The notes: generated by a model not told the origin, from the sequence alone. DNA of 56,687 bases from Streptomyces caelestis (GCF_001279005.1 NZ_LGCN01000230.1:1-56687), one strand, 5' to 3'. Shown: positions 46,652 through 55,502, counted from the stretch's first letter. A program made the numbers and translations.

Positions 46652-46668
46652 TCATAGTAAAACTATGA
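46652..46668. promoter_or_regulatory. AT-rich perfect inverted repeat upstream of the sigH operon
   Basis: TCATAGT-AAA-ACTATGA, 7 bp arms, 132 bases upstream of the anti-sigma start and in the gap shared with the zinc-finger gene end. Such an AT-rich block is rare here and is a likely operator or part of a promoter. The remainder of 46521-46778 contains no gene. Confidence 0.5.
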
Positions 46669-46778
46669 ATACGCTCCGTGGCTAGGGGTCTGCGGCTCCC
46701 AAATGGGAAGAGCGCGCGCCGCATTGACGTACCCAGACGTCAGACGGTCGAACCGTCCGGCACCGGGGTCACGCCGGG

Positions 46779-47039
46779 TCACACGAGTACATGGTCGACG
46801 AAGCACCAGCGCCAGTCCTCGCCGGGCTCATGGGTCCGCATCACGGGGTGGCCGGTTTCCCTGTGGTGCTCCGTGGCGTGCCGCTTCGGCGAGGAGTCGC
46901 AGCACCCGACGTGACCACAGGTGAGACAGAGGCGCAGCTGCACCGGATCGGTGCCGTCCCGCAGGCACTCCGGACACGTCTCGCCGAGCGGGACGGGTTC
47001 CGGGTGCGGCAGCGCCTCGACGTGCGTGCACTGTTTCAT
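46779..47039 (-). CDS. UBP-type zinc-finger protein
   Basis: The 86-residue protein is a single ZnF-UBP domain: C-T-H at the start, CPEC, CLTCGHVGCCD, then HATEHHRETGHPV and W-R-W-C-F-V near the end. In eukaryotes this fold binds the C-terminal glycines of ubiquitin. Here it is free-standing, divergent from the Na+/H+ antiporter gene over 60 bp; a fused or linked UBP finger next to such antiporters is seen in actinobacteria. It may bind the antiporter's or another protein's C-terminus. Confidence 0.85.
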   Translation of the reverse strand: MKQCTHVEALPHPEPVPLGETCPECLRDGTDPVQLRLCLTCGHVGCCDSSPKRHATEHHRETGHPVMRTHEPGEDWRWCFVDHVLV

Positions 47040-47099
47040 GATTGCCAGATTACGACGCCCGTGCGGGAAGCCGCGCGGAAAAACGAGGGTGGGCCGGAC

Positions 47100-48692
47100 A
47101 TGGATGTGATGCCGCTGCTGTTGCTGGTGGCGGGCAGCGCCGCGATCGCCGCGGCCGGCCGGCGCACCCCGGTGCCGCCACCGCTGCTGCTGGTCGCCGC
47201 CGGACTGGCGGTCAGCTACGTCCCCGGCGTGCCCGAGTACACGCTCGACCCGCACATCGTCCTGCCGCTCGTCCTGCCCCCGCTGCTGCACACGGCGGCC
47301 ACCGACAGCTCCTACCTCGACCTGCGGGCGCAACTGCGGCCGGTGGCGCTGCTGTCGGTGGGGTACGTGCTGTTCGCGACGTTCGCCGTCGGCTGGGTCC
47401 TGTACCTGATCGTGCCGGGCCTGCCGCTGACCGCGGCGCTGGTGTTCGGCGCCGTGGTGGCCCCGCCGGACGCGGTGGCGGCGACGGCGGTGGCACGCCG
47501 GGTGGGCCTGCCGTCCCGGATCACCACCATCCTCCAGGGCGAGTCCCTGCTGAACGACGCCACCGCGATCACCGCGTTCCGGGTGGCCCTGGCGGCCGCG
47601 GTCGGCGAGGGCGCGACCTGGGCCGGGGGAGTCGGCGAGTTCCTGCTCGCGGCGGTCGGCGGGCTGGTGGTCGGCCTGGTGCTGATGGCGCCGCTGCACT
47701 GGCTGCGCATCCACGTGAAGGAGGCGCTGCTGCAGAACACGCTCTCGCTGCTGATCCCGTTCGCCGCGTACGCCGCCGCCGAGCAGGTGCACGCCTCCGG
47801 CGTCATCGCCGTGGTGGTCGTCGCCCTCTACCTGGGGCACCGCGCGTGGGAGGTCGACTTCGCCACCCGCCTCCAGGAGGAAGCGGTCTGGAAGATGGTC
47901 GCGTTCGTCCTGGAGTCCGCGGTGTTCGCGCTGATCGGACTGCAACTGCCCGTCGTCCTGAGAGGGCTCGGCGCGTACGAGGGCGTCGACGCCGCCTGGT
48001 ACGCGGTCGCCGTCTTCGCGGTGGTCGTCGTCGTCCGGTTCCTCTGGGTGTACCCGGCGACCTGGCTGCCGCCGATGCTGTCCGCGAAGGTCGGGGAGCG
48101 CGAGGGGAGGCCCGGCTGGAAGGCGCCATTCGTCATCGCGTGGGCCGGGATGCGGGGCGTGGTCTCGCTGGCCATCGCCTTCTCGATCCCGGTCACCGCC
48201 GGGAACGAGGACTTCCCGCAGCGCAACCTGCTGCTCTTCCTGACCTTCACCACCGTCATCGGCACCCTGGTCGTGCAGGGGCTGACGCTGCCCCCGCTGA
48301 TCCGGGTGCTGAAGCTCCCCGGGCGCGACGCGCGGGCCGAGACCCTGGCCGAGGCCAACGCCCAGGCGCAGGCGTCCCGGGTCGCCGAGCAGCGCCTGGA
48401 CGAACTCCTGGCCGACGAGCGCAACACCCTGCCCGCACCGCTCGCCGAACGCCTGCGCACCGTCCTGGAACGCCGCCGCAACGCCGTCTGGGAACGGCTC
48501 GGGCAGGTCAACCCGGTCACCGGGGAGTCGGTGGACGACACCTACCGGCGGCTGTCACGGGAGATGATCAGCGCGGAACGCGAGATGTTCGTCCGACTGC
48601 GCGACGGCCGCCACATCGACGACGAGATGCTGCGCACGCTGCTGCGCCGACTGGACCTGGAGGAGGCGGCGGCGTTCCGGGAGACGACCTAG
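47100..48692 (+). CDS. Na+/H+ antiporter, CPA1 family
   Basis: The 530-residue protein has 12 or so transmembrane helices followed by a 130-residue cytoplasmic helical tail. Ion-binding motifs are FGAVVAPPDAVAATAV and GESLLNDATAIT (the ND pair), and AGMRGVVSLA later. It exchanges sodium for protons. The ATG at 47100 follows GAGGGTGGG. The TAG stop is part of a CTAG into which a 229 bp element is inserted, so the protein is intact. Confidence 0.9.
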   Translation: MDVMPLLLLVAGSAAIAAAGRRTPVPPPLLLVAAGLAVSYVPGVPEYTLDPHIVLPLVLPPLLHTAATDSSYLDLRAQLRPVALLSVGYVLFATFAVGWVLYLIVPGLPLTAALVFGAVVAPPDAVAATAVARRVGLPSRITTILQGESLLNDATAITAFRVALAAAVGEGATWAGGVGEFLLAAVGGLVVGLVLMAPLHWLRIHVKEALLQNTLSLLIPFAAYAAAEQVHASGVIAVVVVALYLGHRAWEVDFATRLQEEAVWKMVAFVLESAVFALIGLQLPVVLRGLGAYEGVDAAWYAVAVFAVVVVVRFLWVYPATWLPPMLSAKVGEREGRPGWKAPFVIAWAGMRGVVSLAIAFSIPVTAGNEDFPQRNLLLFLTFTTVIGTLVVQGLTLPPLIRVLKLPGRDARAETLAEANAQAQASRVAEQRLDELLADERNTLPAPLAERLRTVLERRRNAVWERLGQVNPVTGESVDDTYRRLSREMISAEREMFVRLRDGRHIDDEMLRTLLRRLDLEEAAAFRETT

Positions 48693-48921
48693 GGGTGTCG
48701 TTCGGATCCTGTCGGGGGCGCGGGGGCGCGGGGGCGCGGGGGCCGGCACCGCTCCCCACGCTCGGCTTCGCTCACGCGGGAGGGGCCCACCGCCGTGTCG
48801 TCGTCGGTCGTCAGGGTCCGCCCCGGCGTCCTCCTCCGCCTCGTGACGCACGGCGCCGGGCCCCGCTCGGTCCGGCGGCGAGGCACCGCGCACCGGAGCC
48901 GACCTGATCCGAACGACACCC
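48693..48921. mobile_element. MITE-like element with 16 bp perfect terminal inverted repeats and CTAG target duplication
   Basis: GGGTGTCGTTCGGATC at the left end is repeated in exact inverse order at the right end (48906-48921); similarity continues inward with two mismatches (CTGTCGG against AGGTCGG). Both sides are flanked by CTAG (48689-48692 and 48922-48925), the probable 4 bp target duplication. The interior, 197 bp, has a GGGGGCGC tandem near its left and encodes nothing. It is a non-autonomous element presumably moved by an IS transposase elsewhere. Confidence 0.75.
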
Positions 48922-49842
48922 CTAGGGGAAGGGGCGCCCGGTGATCACCGCGGCGACCGTGCTCCCGCGCGGGAACGCGTCGTCGTCCACCAGGGCGACA
49001 AGAGCGTAGAGCAACTTGGCGACATAGAGGCGTTCGACCGGGACGCCGTGGCGGTGCTGGAAGTCCTCGGCGAACGCGTCGAGTTCCGGGGGGACGCGGG
49101 CGTAGCCGCCGAAGTGGAAGCGGTCGTCGAGGCTCCAGTCGCCGCGCGGGCCGCCGAACGCCTCGCTCTGCAGGGTCCGCACGTCCTCGGCCAGGAAGCC
49201 GCCCTTGAGTACGGGTATGCCCAGCGCGCGCGTCCCGCAGCCGAGCCCGGCGGCCAGTCCGGCCAGCGTGCCGCCGGTGCCGCAGGCCACCGCCACCACG
49301 TCCGCCCGGCCGGCCAGCTCCTCCCCGAGCGCCCGGCAGCCGCGCACGGCGGCGGGGTTGCTGCCGCCCTCGGGCACGACGTACGCGTCCTCGGCGTCCG
49401 CCGCGCGCAGCACGGCCGCCAGGGTCTCCGGCTCGGTCTTGCGGCGGTACGTCGACCGGTCGACGAAGTGCAGCCGCATCCCGTCGGCCGCGCACCGGGC
49501 CAGCGAGGGATTGAGCGGGCGGTCGGCGAGTTCCTGGCCGCGCACCACGCCGACCGTGCGCAGGCCGAGCAGCCGGCCGGCGGCGGCCGTGGCCCGCAGG
49601 TGGTTGGAGTACGCGCCGCCGAAGGTGAGCACGGTCCGCCCGGCCGCCTCGTCGAGGTTCGGGGCGAGCTTGCGCCACTTGTTGCCGACCAGCTCCGGGT
49701 GGATCAGATCGTCCCGTTTCAGCAGCAGCCGCACCCCGCGCCGCTCGAACCGCCCGTCCGCGGCCTCCCGCAGCGGGGAGGGCAGCCGGGGGCGCAGGTC
49801 CGCGAGGGGGTCGCGGGGGTCGGGGTCGTCGGAGCCGGTCAC
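48922..49842 (-). CDS. PLP-dependent enzyme, ACC deaminase/D-cysteine desulfhydrase family
   Basis: The 306-residue protein is a fold-type II PLP enzyme: KRDDLIHPELVGNKWRKL with the PLP lysine at GNKWRK (about 53), GGAYSNHLRATAAAG, and a glycine-rich CGTGGTLAG phosphate loop near 178. Members degrade 1-aminocyclopropane-1-carboxylate or D-cysteine; which applies is not decidable here. The GTG at 49842 overlaps the DUF6010 stop. Its own TAG lies in the right CTAG of the inserted element. Confidence 0.85.
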   Translation of the reverse strand: MTGSDDPDPRDPLADLRPRLPSPLREAADGRFERRGVRLLLKRDDLIHPELVGNKWRKLAPNLDEAAGRTVLTFGGAYSNHLRATAAAGRLLGLRTVGVVRGQELADRPLNPSLARCAADGMRLHFVDRSTYRRKTEPETLAAVLRAADAEDAYVVPEGGSNPAAVRGCRALGEELAGRADVVAVACGTGGTLAGLAAGLGCGTRALGIPVLKGGFLAEDVRTLQSEAFGGPRGDWSLDDRFHFGGYARVPPELDAFAEDFQHRHGVPVERLYVAKLLYALVALVDDDAFPRGSTVAAVITGRPFP

Positions 49843-50264
49843 CGGGCCATTGTCGCCCGCGGCTCCTCGCGGCTTCGGCCGCGGTCCCGGACCATGCCGA
49901 TCAGGGAGGGGCCGCCCCGCAGGCACCACAGCGCGATCACCGGGTCGCAGATCGCGCAGCCCAGGGACGACGTGTGGGCGAACGGGATGATGGGGTTGCC
50001 CTTGACGTGGTGGACGACGTCCCACGCGGTGTGCAGCAGCCAGCCGACGCCGATGAACGTCCAGGAGTCCAGGCCGCGGAACGCGACATAGGTGACCAGC
50101 GCCGTGAAGGCGAACTCCCAGCCGCCCAGCCCGCCGCCGCTGAGGTAGGCGGCGCCCGCACCGGCGACCATGAGGGCGTTCAGGCGCCGCCGGTGCGGTT
50201 CACGGGCGAGGGACATCAGCAGGGCGTAGAGGACACCGATGCCGACCGGGGCGACGTACTGCAT
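49839..50264 (-). CDS. DUF6010-family membrane protein
   Basis: The 141-residue protein has four or so hydrophobic segments; WLLHTAWDVVHHVKGNPIIPF with histidines and HTSSLGCAICD are striking. It matches DUF6010 as recalled. AGGAGA precedes the ATG. GTGA overlap with the PLP-enzyme gene suggests an operon. Function unknown. Confidence 0.78.
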   Translation of the reverse strand: MQYVAPVGIGVLYALLMSLAREPHRRRLNALMVAGAGAAYLSGGGLGGWEFAFTALVTYVAFRGLDSWTFIGVGWLLHTAWDVVHHVKGNPIIPFAHTSSLGCAICDPVIALWCLRGGPSLIGMVRDRGRSREEPRATMAR

Positions 50265-50401
50265 GGTGAGACCTTCTCCTGGGACCGTCAGGGACGGCTC
50301 ACCACGCTAGGAGCGGACCGCCACGGGCCCCAGGGGGGCGAGCGACAGGTTCCAACGGGTTGTCGCCGGCCGGCCAGGCCGTGCGCCGTCGCGCCCGCGC
50401 G

Positions 50402-50992
50402 TCACTTCAGCCGGTCGCCGATCCGTTTCCTCATCGAGCCCATCGTGAACCCGCGCGGGTCCACCTTCCCCGGCTGCCACTCCTTGTGCCCGATCACCGA
50501 CCGCTCGTTCCAGCCGTGATGGCGGCACACGGCGGCCGCGGCCCTCTCGACGGCCTCCAGCTGGGCAGCCGGCCAGGGGTCCTCGCCGTCGCCGAGGTTC
50601 TCGCACTCGAAGCCGTAGAAGTGCCGGTTGCCGTCGGTGTTCGCCTCGTTGTCCTTCGGCAGCCCCCTCTCGGCGATCACCGCGCGGAGCACGTCGTCGT
50701 CGCCGAGCCCGGCGTGGTTGGCCCGGCCGTAGCCGACGAGGTGGACCCGGCCGTCCTTGGTGACGACGCCGTGGCACAGGGGTCCGGGCAGACCCTCGTA
50801 GCCCCTGCGGCAGATGTCGACCGTGCGGGCGCTGCCCCTGGTCACCGTGTGGTGGATCATCACGCCGTGGACGGGCCCCCACGGGCCCTTGTGGTTGCGG
50901 TTGTGGTGGCGCCAGTCGCCGACCTCGACGACCGTGAGACCCTCCGCCTTCAAAGCGCGCAGGAACGCGCTCGCGGACATGGGTGGGGCCAT
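50402..50992 (-). CDS. N-acetylmuramoyl-L-alanine amidase (Amidase_2)
   Basis: The 196-residue protein is one zinc amidase domain: MIHHTVTRG (zinc histidine), [11 protein letters not shown], and [14 protein letters not shown] with the second histidine and catalytic lysine. It cleaves the bond between the peptide and the sugar of peptidoglycan. No signal peptide is visible, so it is either cytosolic or released otherwise, as phage endolysins are. AAGGAGGG precedes the ATG. No phage genes are nearby. Confidence 0.88.
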   Translation of the reverse strand: MAPPMSASAFLRALKAEGLTVVEVGDWRHHNRNHKGPWGPVHGVMIHHTVTRGSARTVDICRRGYEGLPGPLCHGVVTKDGRVHLVGYGRANHAGLGDDDVLRAVIAERGLPKDNEANTDGNRHFYGFECENLGDGEDPWPAAQLEAVERAAAAVCRHHGWNERSVIGHKEWQPGKVDPRGFTMGSMRKRIGDRLK

Positions 50993-51287
50993 GACCGCCC
51001 TCCTTCGTTCCGGGCGGCGGCCGCCTTCCGCAGCCGCTCGCTACCGGGCCTATACCGAAAAGGAGCGGATTCAACTACTCGTCCGTCACCTGTGCGAGTC
51101 GATCCGGACAGCCTCCTGCCGGTACGGCGCCGCCGAACGGGCGCTCCATGTGTGCCCATCCCTCCCAAGATCCAATCCCGCTCGATCGGGTAATGGTGCG
51201 CGCACGCTGGGTGAGGAAGGCTTGGTCGCGCAACGTCCCGCCCGGCGCGGCCGGGCGAGGGATCACCATCGGGGAGGGCAATTCTCT

Positions 51288-52694
51288 ATGTCGGTAGGCG
51301 AAGAGGTCCGTTCGGAGCAGGCCAGGCAGCAGCAGAGCCTCGGTACGGCGGCCGCGCGGAACCTGGCCACCACGACCAAGTCCGTGCCGCAGATGCAGGA
51401 GATCAGCTCGCGCTGGCTGCTGCGCATGCTGCCCTGGGTCGACGTGCAGGGCGGTACGTACCGCGTCAACCGGCGGCTGACCTACGCCGTGGGCGATGGC
51501 CGGATGACGTTCGTGAAGACCGGCGACCGCGTCGAGATCATCCCCGCGGAACTGGGCGAACTGCCGGTGCTGCGGTCGTACGAGGACGAGGAGGTGCTGA
51601 CCGAGCTGGCCGCCCGCTGCCGGCAACGGGAGATCGAGGCCGGTCAGGTCATCGCCTCCTTCGGCAGTCCGGCCGACGAGGTGTACCTGCTGGCGCACGG
51701 CAGGGTGGAGCGGGTCGGCACCGGTCCCTACGGCGAGGACGAATCCCTCGGGGTCCTCGCCGACGGCGCCTACTTCGGTGAACAGGCGCTGCTGGGCGAG
51801 GACGCCATCTGGGAGTACACCGCCCGCACCCTCACCGCCTGCACCGTGCTCGTGCTGCCGCGCGAGGCCGTCGAGCAGGTCGCCGAGCGGTCGGACACCC
51901 TGCGCGAACACCTCCGCCGGCGGCTCACGCTCCCGGGGCAGCGCACCAACAAATACGGCGAGAAGGAGATCGACCTCGCGGCCGGTCACAGCGGAGAGCC
52001 GGACATCCCGCACACCTTCGTCGACTACGAGGCCAGGCCGCGCGAGTACGAACTCAGCGTCGCCCAGACCGTGCTGCGCATCCACACCCGCGTGGCCGAC
52101 CTCTACAACCAGCCCATGAACCAGACGGAGCAGCAGATCCGGCTGACCGTCGAGGCACTGAAGGAACGCCAGGAGCACGAACTCGTCAACAACCGCGACT
52201 TCGGCCTGCTCCACAACTGCGAGTACGACCAGCGGATCCAGCCGCACAACGGCGTGCCGGGCCCCGACGACATGGACGAACTGCTCAGCAGGCGGCGCGG
52301 GACCAGGCTGCTCCTCGCCCACCCGCGCGCGATCGCCGCGTTCGGCCGTGAGCTCAACAAGCGGGGACTCGTCCCCGAGACCATCGACATGGGCGGCAAC
52401 CGCATCCCCACCTGGCGGGGAGTGCCCATCTACCCGTGCAACAAGATCCCGGTGACCGAAGCCCGGACGACCTCCATCATCGCCCTGCGCACCGGTGAGG
52501 AGGACCAGGGCGTCATCGGGCTGCGGGCCGCCGGCATCCCCGACGAGATCGAGCCGAGCCTGTCCGTGCGGTTCATGGGCATCAACGAACAAGCCATCAT
52601 CAAGTACCTGGTCACGGCCTACTACTCGGCCGCGGTCCTGGTACCGGACGCGCTCGGCGTCCTGGAGAACGTCGAGATCGGCCGTTGGCGATGA
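51288..52694 (+). CDS. Family 2B encapsulin shell protein (EshA-like) with cyclic-nucleotide-binding domain
   Basis: The 468-residue protein has a phage-capsid (HK97)-type fold in two parts: an N-arm and start at 1-95 ([32 protein letters not shown]) and the rest at 220-468, with a cNMP-binding domain inserted at about 95-212 ([31 protein letters not shown]). In the phosphate cassette the usual PR pair is A-I, so the arginine that grips cAMP is missing. EshA-like proteins assemble into icosahedral compartments. The polyprenyl synthetase downstream is the expected cargo. GGGAGGG lies before ATG 51288. The 295 bp upstream hold no gene. Confidence 0.92.
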   Translation: MSVGEEVRSEQARQQQSLGTAAARNLATTTKSVPQMQEISSRWLLRMLPWVDVQGGTYRVNRRLTYAVGDGRMTFVKTGDRVEIIPAELGELPVLRSYEDEEVLTELAARCRQREIEAGQVIASFGSPADEVYLLAHGRVERVGTGPYGEDESLGVLADGAYFGEQALLGEDAIWEYTARTLTACTVLVLPREAVEQVAERSDTLREHLRRRLTLPGQRTNKYGEKEIDLAAGHSGEPDIPHTFVDYEARPREYELSVAQTVLRIHTRVADLYNQPMNQTEQQIRLTVEALKERQEHELVNNRDFGLLHNCEYDQRIQPHNGVPGPDDMDELLSRRRGTRLLLAHPRAIAAFGRELNKRGLVPETIDMGGNRIPTWRGVPIYPCNKIPVTEARTTSIIALRTGEEDQGVIGLRAAGIPDEIEPSLSVRFMGINEQAIIKYLVTAYYSAAVLVPDALGVLENVEIGRWR

Positions 52695-52727
52695 CCTGCC
52701 GCCGGCTCCCGCCCCGCGCGCCGTGTC

Positions 52728-52745
52728 CCCGCCCGTCAGGGCGGG
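52728..52745 (+). terminator. Small hairpin between the encapsulin and its cargo gene
   Basis: Seven-base arms CCCGCCC and GGGCGGG with a GTCA loop, 34 bases after the shell stop and 83 before the cargo start. It could attenuate transcription into the cargo gene. It has no U tract, so this is weak. Confidence 0.45.
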
Positions 52746-52827
52746 TACACCTCGGAGGTACGCGCTCGACGGGTGCGGAAGAGCCATCCCTCCGCTCCTC
52801 CACCGAGTCGGTCCCAGGGGGAAGCCG

Positions 52828-53940
52828 ATGACGGAGTCCATCACGGAGCCGAAGACGGGGCTTGCCACGGAGAGCGCGACCGGGATGCCGGCGGTGCCGG
52901 AGCAGCGGCCCGGCGACGGGCACGAGGCGACGACGCTGCTGGAGCGGGCGCGGGTCGCGGTCGACCCGGCGCTGCGGGCCGCCATCGGTTCGCTGCCCGG
53001 CCCGATGCGCCGCGTCGCGCTCTACCACTTCGGCTGGGAGCAGGCGGACGGCACCCCGGCAGGGGGTGGCTCCGGCAAAGCGATCCGTCCCGCCCTGGTG
53101 CTCGCCGCGGCCTCCGCCCTGGGCGGGCCCATGGCCCGGGCGGCCGCCGTACGGGCGGCGGCCGCCGTGGAACTGGTCCACAACTTCACGCTGTTGCACG
53201 ACGACGTGATGGACCGGGACGCCACCCGCCGTCACCGGCCCACCGCCTGGGCGGTGTTCGGGGACGCCGACGCGATCCTCGCCGGGGACGCACTCCAGGC
53301 GCTCGCCCTGCGGCTGCTCGCCGAGGACCCCCATCCGGCGGCCTCGGCGGCGGCGGCCCGGCTCGCGGACTGCGTGATCGAGCTGTGCGCGGGGCAGCAC
53401 GCGGACACGGCCATGGAGCAGCGGGGTCCCGACGAGGTCACCCTCGCCGAGACGCTGGCCATGGCCGAGGCCAAGACCGGGGCGCTGCTCGGCTGCGCCT
53501 GCGCGATCGGGGCGCTGTACGCGGACGCCGGGGACGCGGACGTGGCCGCACTGGACGCGTTCGGCCGGGAGGCGGGACTGGCCTTCCAGCTCATCGACGA
53601 CGTGATCGGCATATGGGGCGACCCGCGGCGCACCGGCAAACCGGTCGGCGCGGATCTGGCCGCCCGCAAGAAGTCACTGCCGGTGGTCGCCGCGCTCACC
53701 TCCGGCACCCCGGAGGCCGCGGAACTCGCCGCCGTGTACGCGACCCCGCATGACGAGGAGGACGACCTGGAGGAGATCGCGCTGGCCGTGGAACGGGCGG
53801 GTGGCCGGGACTGGGCGCAGACCCAGGCGGCCGACCGGATGGCCCGGGCGATGCAGGAAGTGGCCCGCGCGGTGCCCGATCCGGAGGCGGCGGGCGGACT
53901 GCTGGCCCTGGCCGAGTTCGTGACACGGCGCACCACCTGA
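52828..53940 (+). CDS. Polyprenyl (isoprenyl diphosphate) synthetase, likely encapsulin cargo
   Basis: The 370-residue enzyme has the first Asp-rich motif LLHDDVMDRD (about 130) and the second QLIDDVIGIWGD (about 258), both complete, so it should condense isoprenyl diphosphates. The first 35 or so residues (MTESITEPKTGLATESATG...) are polar, disordered and outside the catalytic fold; in Family 2 encapsulin systems such an N-terminal region targets cargo to the shell. ATG 52828 follows GGGGGAAG. It lies in the same direction as the shell gene, 133 bp away. Chain length is not predictable. Confidence 0.92.
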   Translation: MTESITEPKTGLATESATGMPAVPEQRPGDGHEATTLLERARVAVDPALRAAIGSLPGPMRRVALYHFGWEQADGTPAGGGSGKAIRPALVLAAASALGGPMARAAAVRAAAAVELVHNFTLLHDDVMDRDATRRHRPTAWAVFGDADAILAGDALQALALRLLAEDPHPAASAAAARLADCVIELCAGQHADTAMEQRGPDEVTLAETLAMAEAKTGALLGCACAIGALYADAGDADVAALDAFGREAGLAFQLIDDVIGIWGDPRRTGKPVGADLAARKKSLPVVAALTSGTPEAAELAAVYATPHDEEDDLEEIALAVERAGGRDWAQTQAADRMARAMQEVARAVPDPEAAGGLLALAEFVTRRTT

Positions 53941-53975
53941 CGGCCCACCGGCCGTCTCCCCGGACCCGGGGCCAC

Positions 53976-54012
53976 CGGTGCCGTGCGGCTCCTTTTGCCC
54001 CGCACGGCACCG
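53976..54012 (+). terminator. Terminator after the polyprenyl synthetase gene
   Basis: Perfect 13 bp arms CGGTGCCGTGCGG and CCGCACGGCACCG; the loop contains CCTTTTG. It ends the encapsulin operon. Confidence 0.8.
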
Positions 54013-54134
54013 TGGCTCCGGTCCGGCGGGTCCCGCACTTCCCCACGATGTGCGGGGCCCGCCCTCCCCGCCCCGGCGGCCCCACTACGCTCAACACCCT
54101 TACGTGAGAAGACAGTTGAGCTGAAGGGGTGGAC

Positions 54135-54749
54135 ATGGGCGTGGCGATCCGGACGGCTGGGGACGGAGACCGGGAGCTGGTGGTCCGGCTTCTGGACGAG
54201 GCGTTCCAGGACGACCCGGTCAGCGGGTGGGTCTTCCCCGGCGAGGAGTACCGTCGTACGACGCACCACCGGCTCATGGCCGCCTTCACCGACGTCGTGC
54301 TCGCCGAAGGACGTGTCGACCTCACCGAGGACGGCTCGGCGTGCGCCCTCTGGATGTCCGTACCGGCGGGCAAGCCCGAGCACGGCGAGGAGCAGCCGGA
54401 CGACGACGGTTTCGCGCGGATGCGCCGGGCGGTCGACCCGGACAACGAGCGCGTGGAGCTGATCGGCCGGCTCACCGCGGACATCCACCCCTCGGGACGG
54501 GCCCACGAGTACCTGTGGATGATCGGCGTGGCGCCGGGCCGTCAGGGCGAAGGGCTCGGTACCGCGCTGATCGGCTCCGTCCTCGACCGTTGCGACCGGG
54601 AGGGGCTGGCGGCGTACCTGGAGGCGAGCAGCGAGCGCAGCGCCCTGCTGTACCGGCGCCTCGGCTTCGAGGCGTCCGGTGAGCCCCTGGCCCTTCCGGA
54701 CGGCCCGTACATGTGGCCCATGTGGCGCGAACCCCGCACGACCGGCTGA
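54135..54749 (+). CDS. GNAT-family acetyltransferase near the encapsulin operon
   Basis: The 204-residue protein has a GNAT fold: IGVAPGRQGEGLGTALIG (acetyl-CoA loop, about 133-150) and SALLYRRLGFEASGE near the end. ATG 54135 has AAGGGG upstream; a GTG at 54129 is also in frame. It follows the encapsulin operon after a terminator, so it is probably an independent unit. The substrate is unknown. Confidence 0.85.
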   Translation: MGVAIRTAGDGDRELVVRLLDEAFQDDPVSGWVFPGEEYRRTTHHRLMAAFTDVVLAEGRVDLTEDGSACALWMSVPAGKPEHGEEQPDDDGFARMRRAVDPDNERVELIGRLTADIHPSGRAHEYLWMIGVAPGRQGEGLGTALIGSVLDRCDREGLAAYLEASSERSALLYRRLGFEASGEPLALPDGPYMWPMWREPRTTG

Positions 54750-54816
54750 CGGACCGGCCGGGAGCGGCGGACCGACGGAGCGCGCGGCCGACCGCCGTCG
54801 GGTCCGGGACCTCGAA

Positions 54817-54832
54817 AGGGACGTTCGGCCCT
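54817..54832. promoter_or_regulatory. DevR/OsdR-like inverted repeat before the SLOG-like gene
   Basis: AGGGAC-GTTC-GGCCCT, a 16-base inverted repeat resembling boxes of the DosR/DevR (Streptomyces OsdR) dormancy regulator. It ends 72 bases before the GTG start. A similar repeat precedes ctaD. Confidence 0.45.
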
Positions 54833-54904
54833 GGCCGCCGGCGTGCGCCCGGACTTCACTGGCCCGCGGACAGCGCCCGCCGGCCGTACCGAGGGATCCG
54901 GCGG

Positions 54905-55474
54905 GTGTCGGACGACGAGGCCGGCGGGGGCGGGATGAGGACAACGGCGGGCGACGACGGCACGAGGGGCGGGCACATCGCGGTGGTGGGGCACGCCGAC
55001 CTGACCCCGGACACGCTCCTGCTGGTGGAGTCCGCGCTGCGGACCCGGCTGGCGCGGCTGCCCGTTCCGGCCGTGGCCATGGTGCGCACCGGCGCGGGAA
55101 CGCCACTGGCGTCCGGCCGGGCCGCGCGGGCGTCGGGGTGCCCACTGGCCGTGGTGATCCCCACGCGCGTCGGCGTGCCCGCCATGCCGCCCCGGCGGGA
55201 CCGGATGGCGGCCGGCGAGCTGCTGACCCTCGCCGACGAGGTGCGCCTGCTGGCCTACGACCCGGTGGACCGCGACTCCTGCGTCGGCGCGGACGAACGG
55301 CTCGTCGCCCGCAGCGGCCTCCTGCTGGCCGTCTGGGACGGGTCCCCGTCCAACGGCCGCGACGCCACCGCCCACCTGGTGACCTACGCGCGGGCCCGAG
55401 GTCTCCCGGTGGAGATCGTGTGGCCCGAGGGGGCCGCCCGGGAAGCGCTGCCCGCCGTCCGCACGGAGGGCTGA
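54905..55474 (+). CDS. SLOG/YpsA-like Rossmann protein of unknown function
   Basis: The 189-residue protein has a Rossmann-like pattern: [23 protein letters not shown] near the start, [13 protein letters not shown] in the middle, and [22 protein letters not shown] towards the end. It resembles the SLOG superfamily that binds nucleotides or their ligands. GTG 54905 has GAGGG nine bases upstream; ATG 54935 with a G-rich leader is an alternative. It is not linked to a toxin or defence gene. Function is not assigned. Confidence 0.62.
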   Translation: MSDDEAGGGGMRTTAGDDGTRGGHIAVVGHADLTPDTLLLVESALRTRLARLPVPAVAMVRTGAGTPLASGRAARASGCPLAVVIPTRVGVPAMPPRRDRMAAGELLTLADEVRLLAYDPVDRDSCVGADERLVARSGLLLAVWDGSPSNGRDATAHLVTYARARGLPVEIVWPEGAAREALPAVRTEG

Positions 55475-55483
55475 CGGCGGGAA

Positions 55484-55502
55484 CAGGGACCATCGGCCCC
55501 TG
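55484..55502. promoter_or_regulatory. DevR/OsdR-like inverted repeat before ctaD
   Basis: CAGGGACC-ATC-GGCCCCTG, arms matching at most positions, about 97 bases before the ctaD start. A GGGACCC-type half site recurs at 55517-55525. Confidence 0.45.

Noticed and set aside
51180..51215. SigH-type promoter (GGGTAA-like) before the encapsulin gene
   Set aside because: A GGGTAAT is present near 51187 but no matching upstream element at 14-16 bases, so the case is too weak to list.
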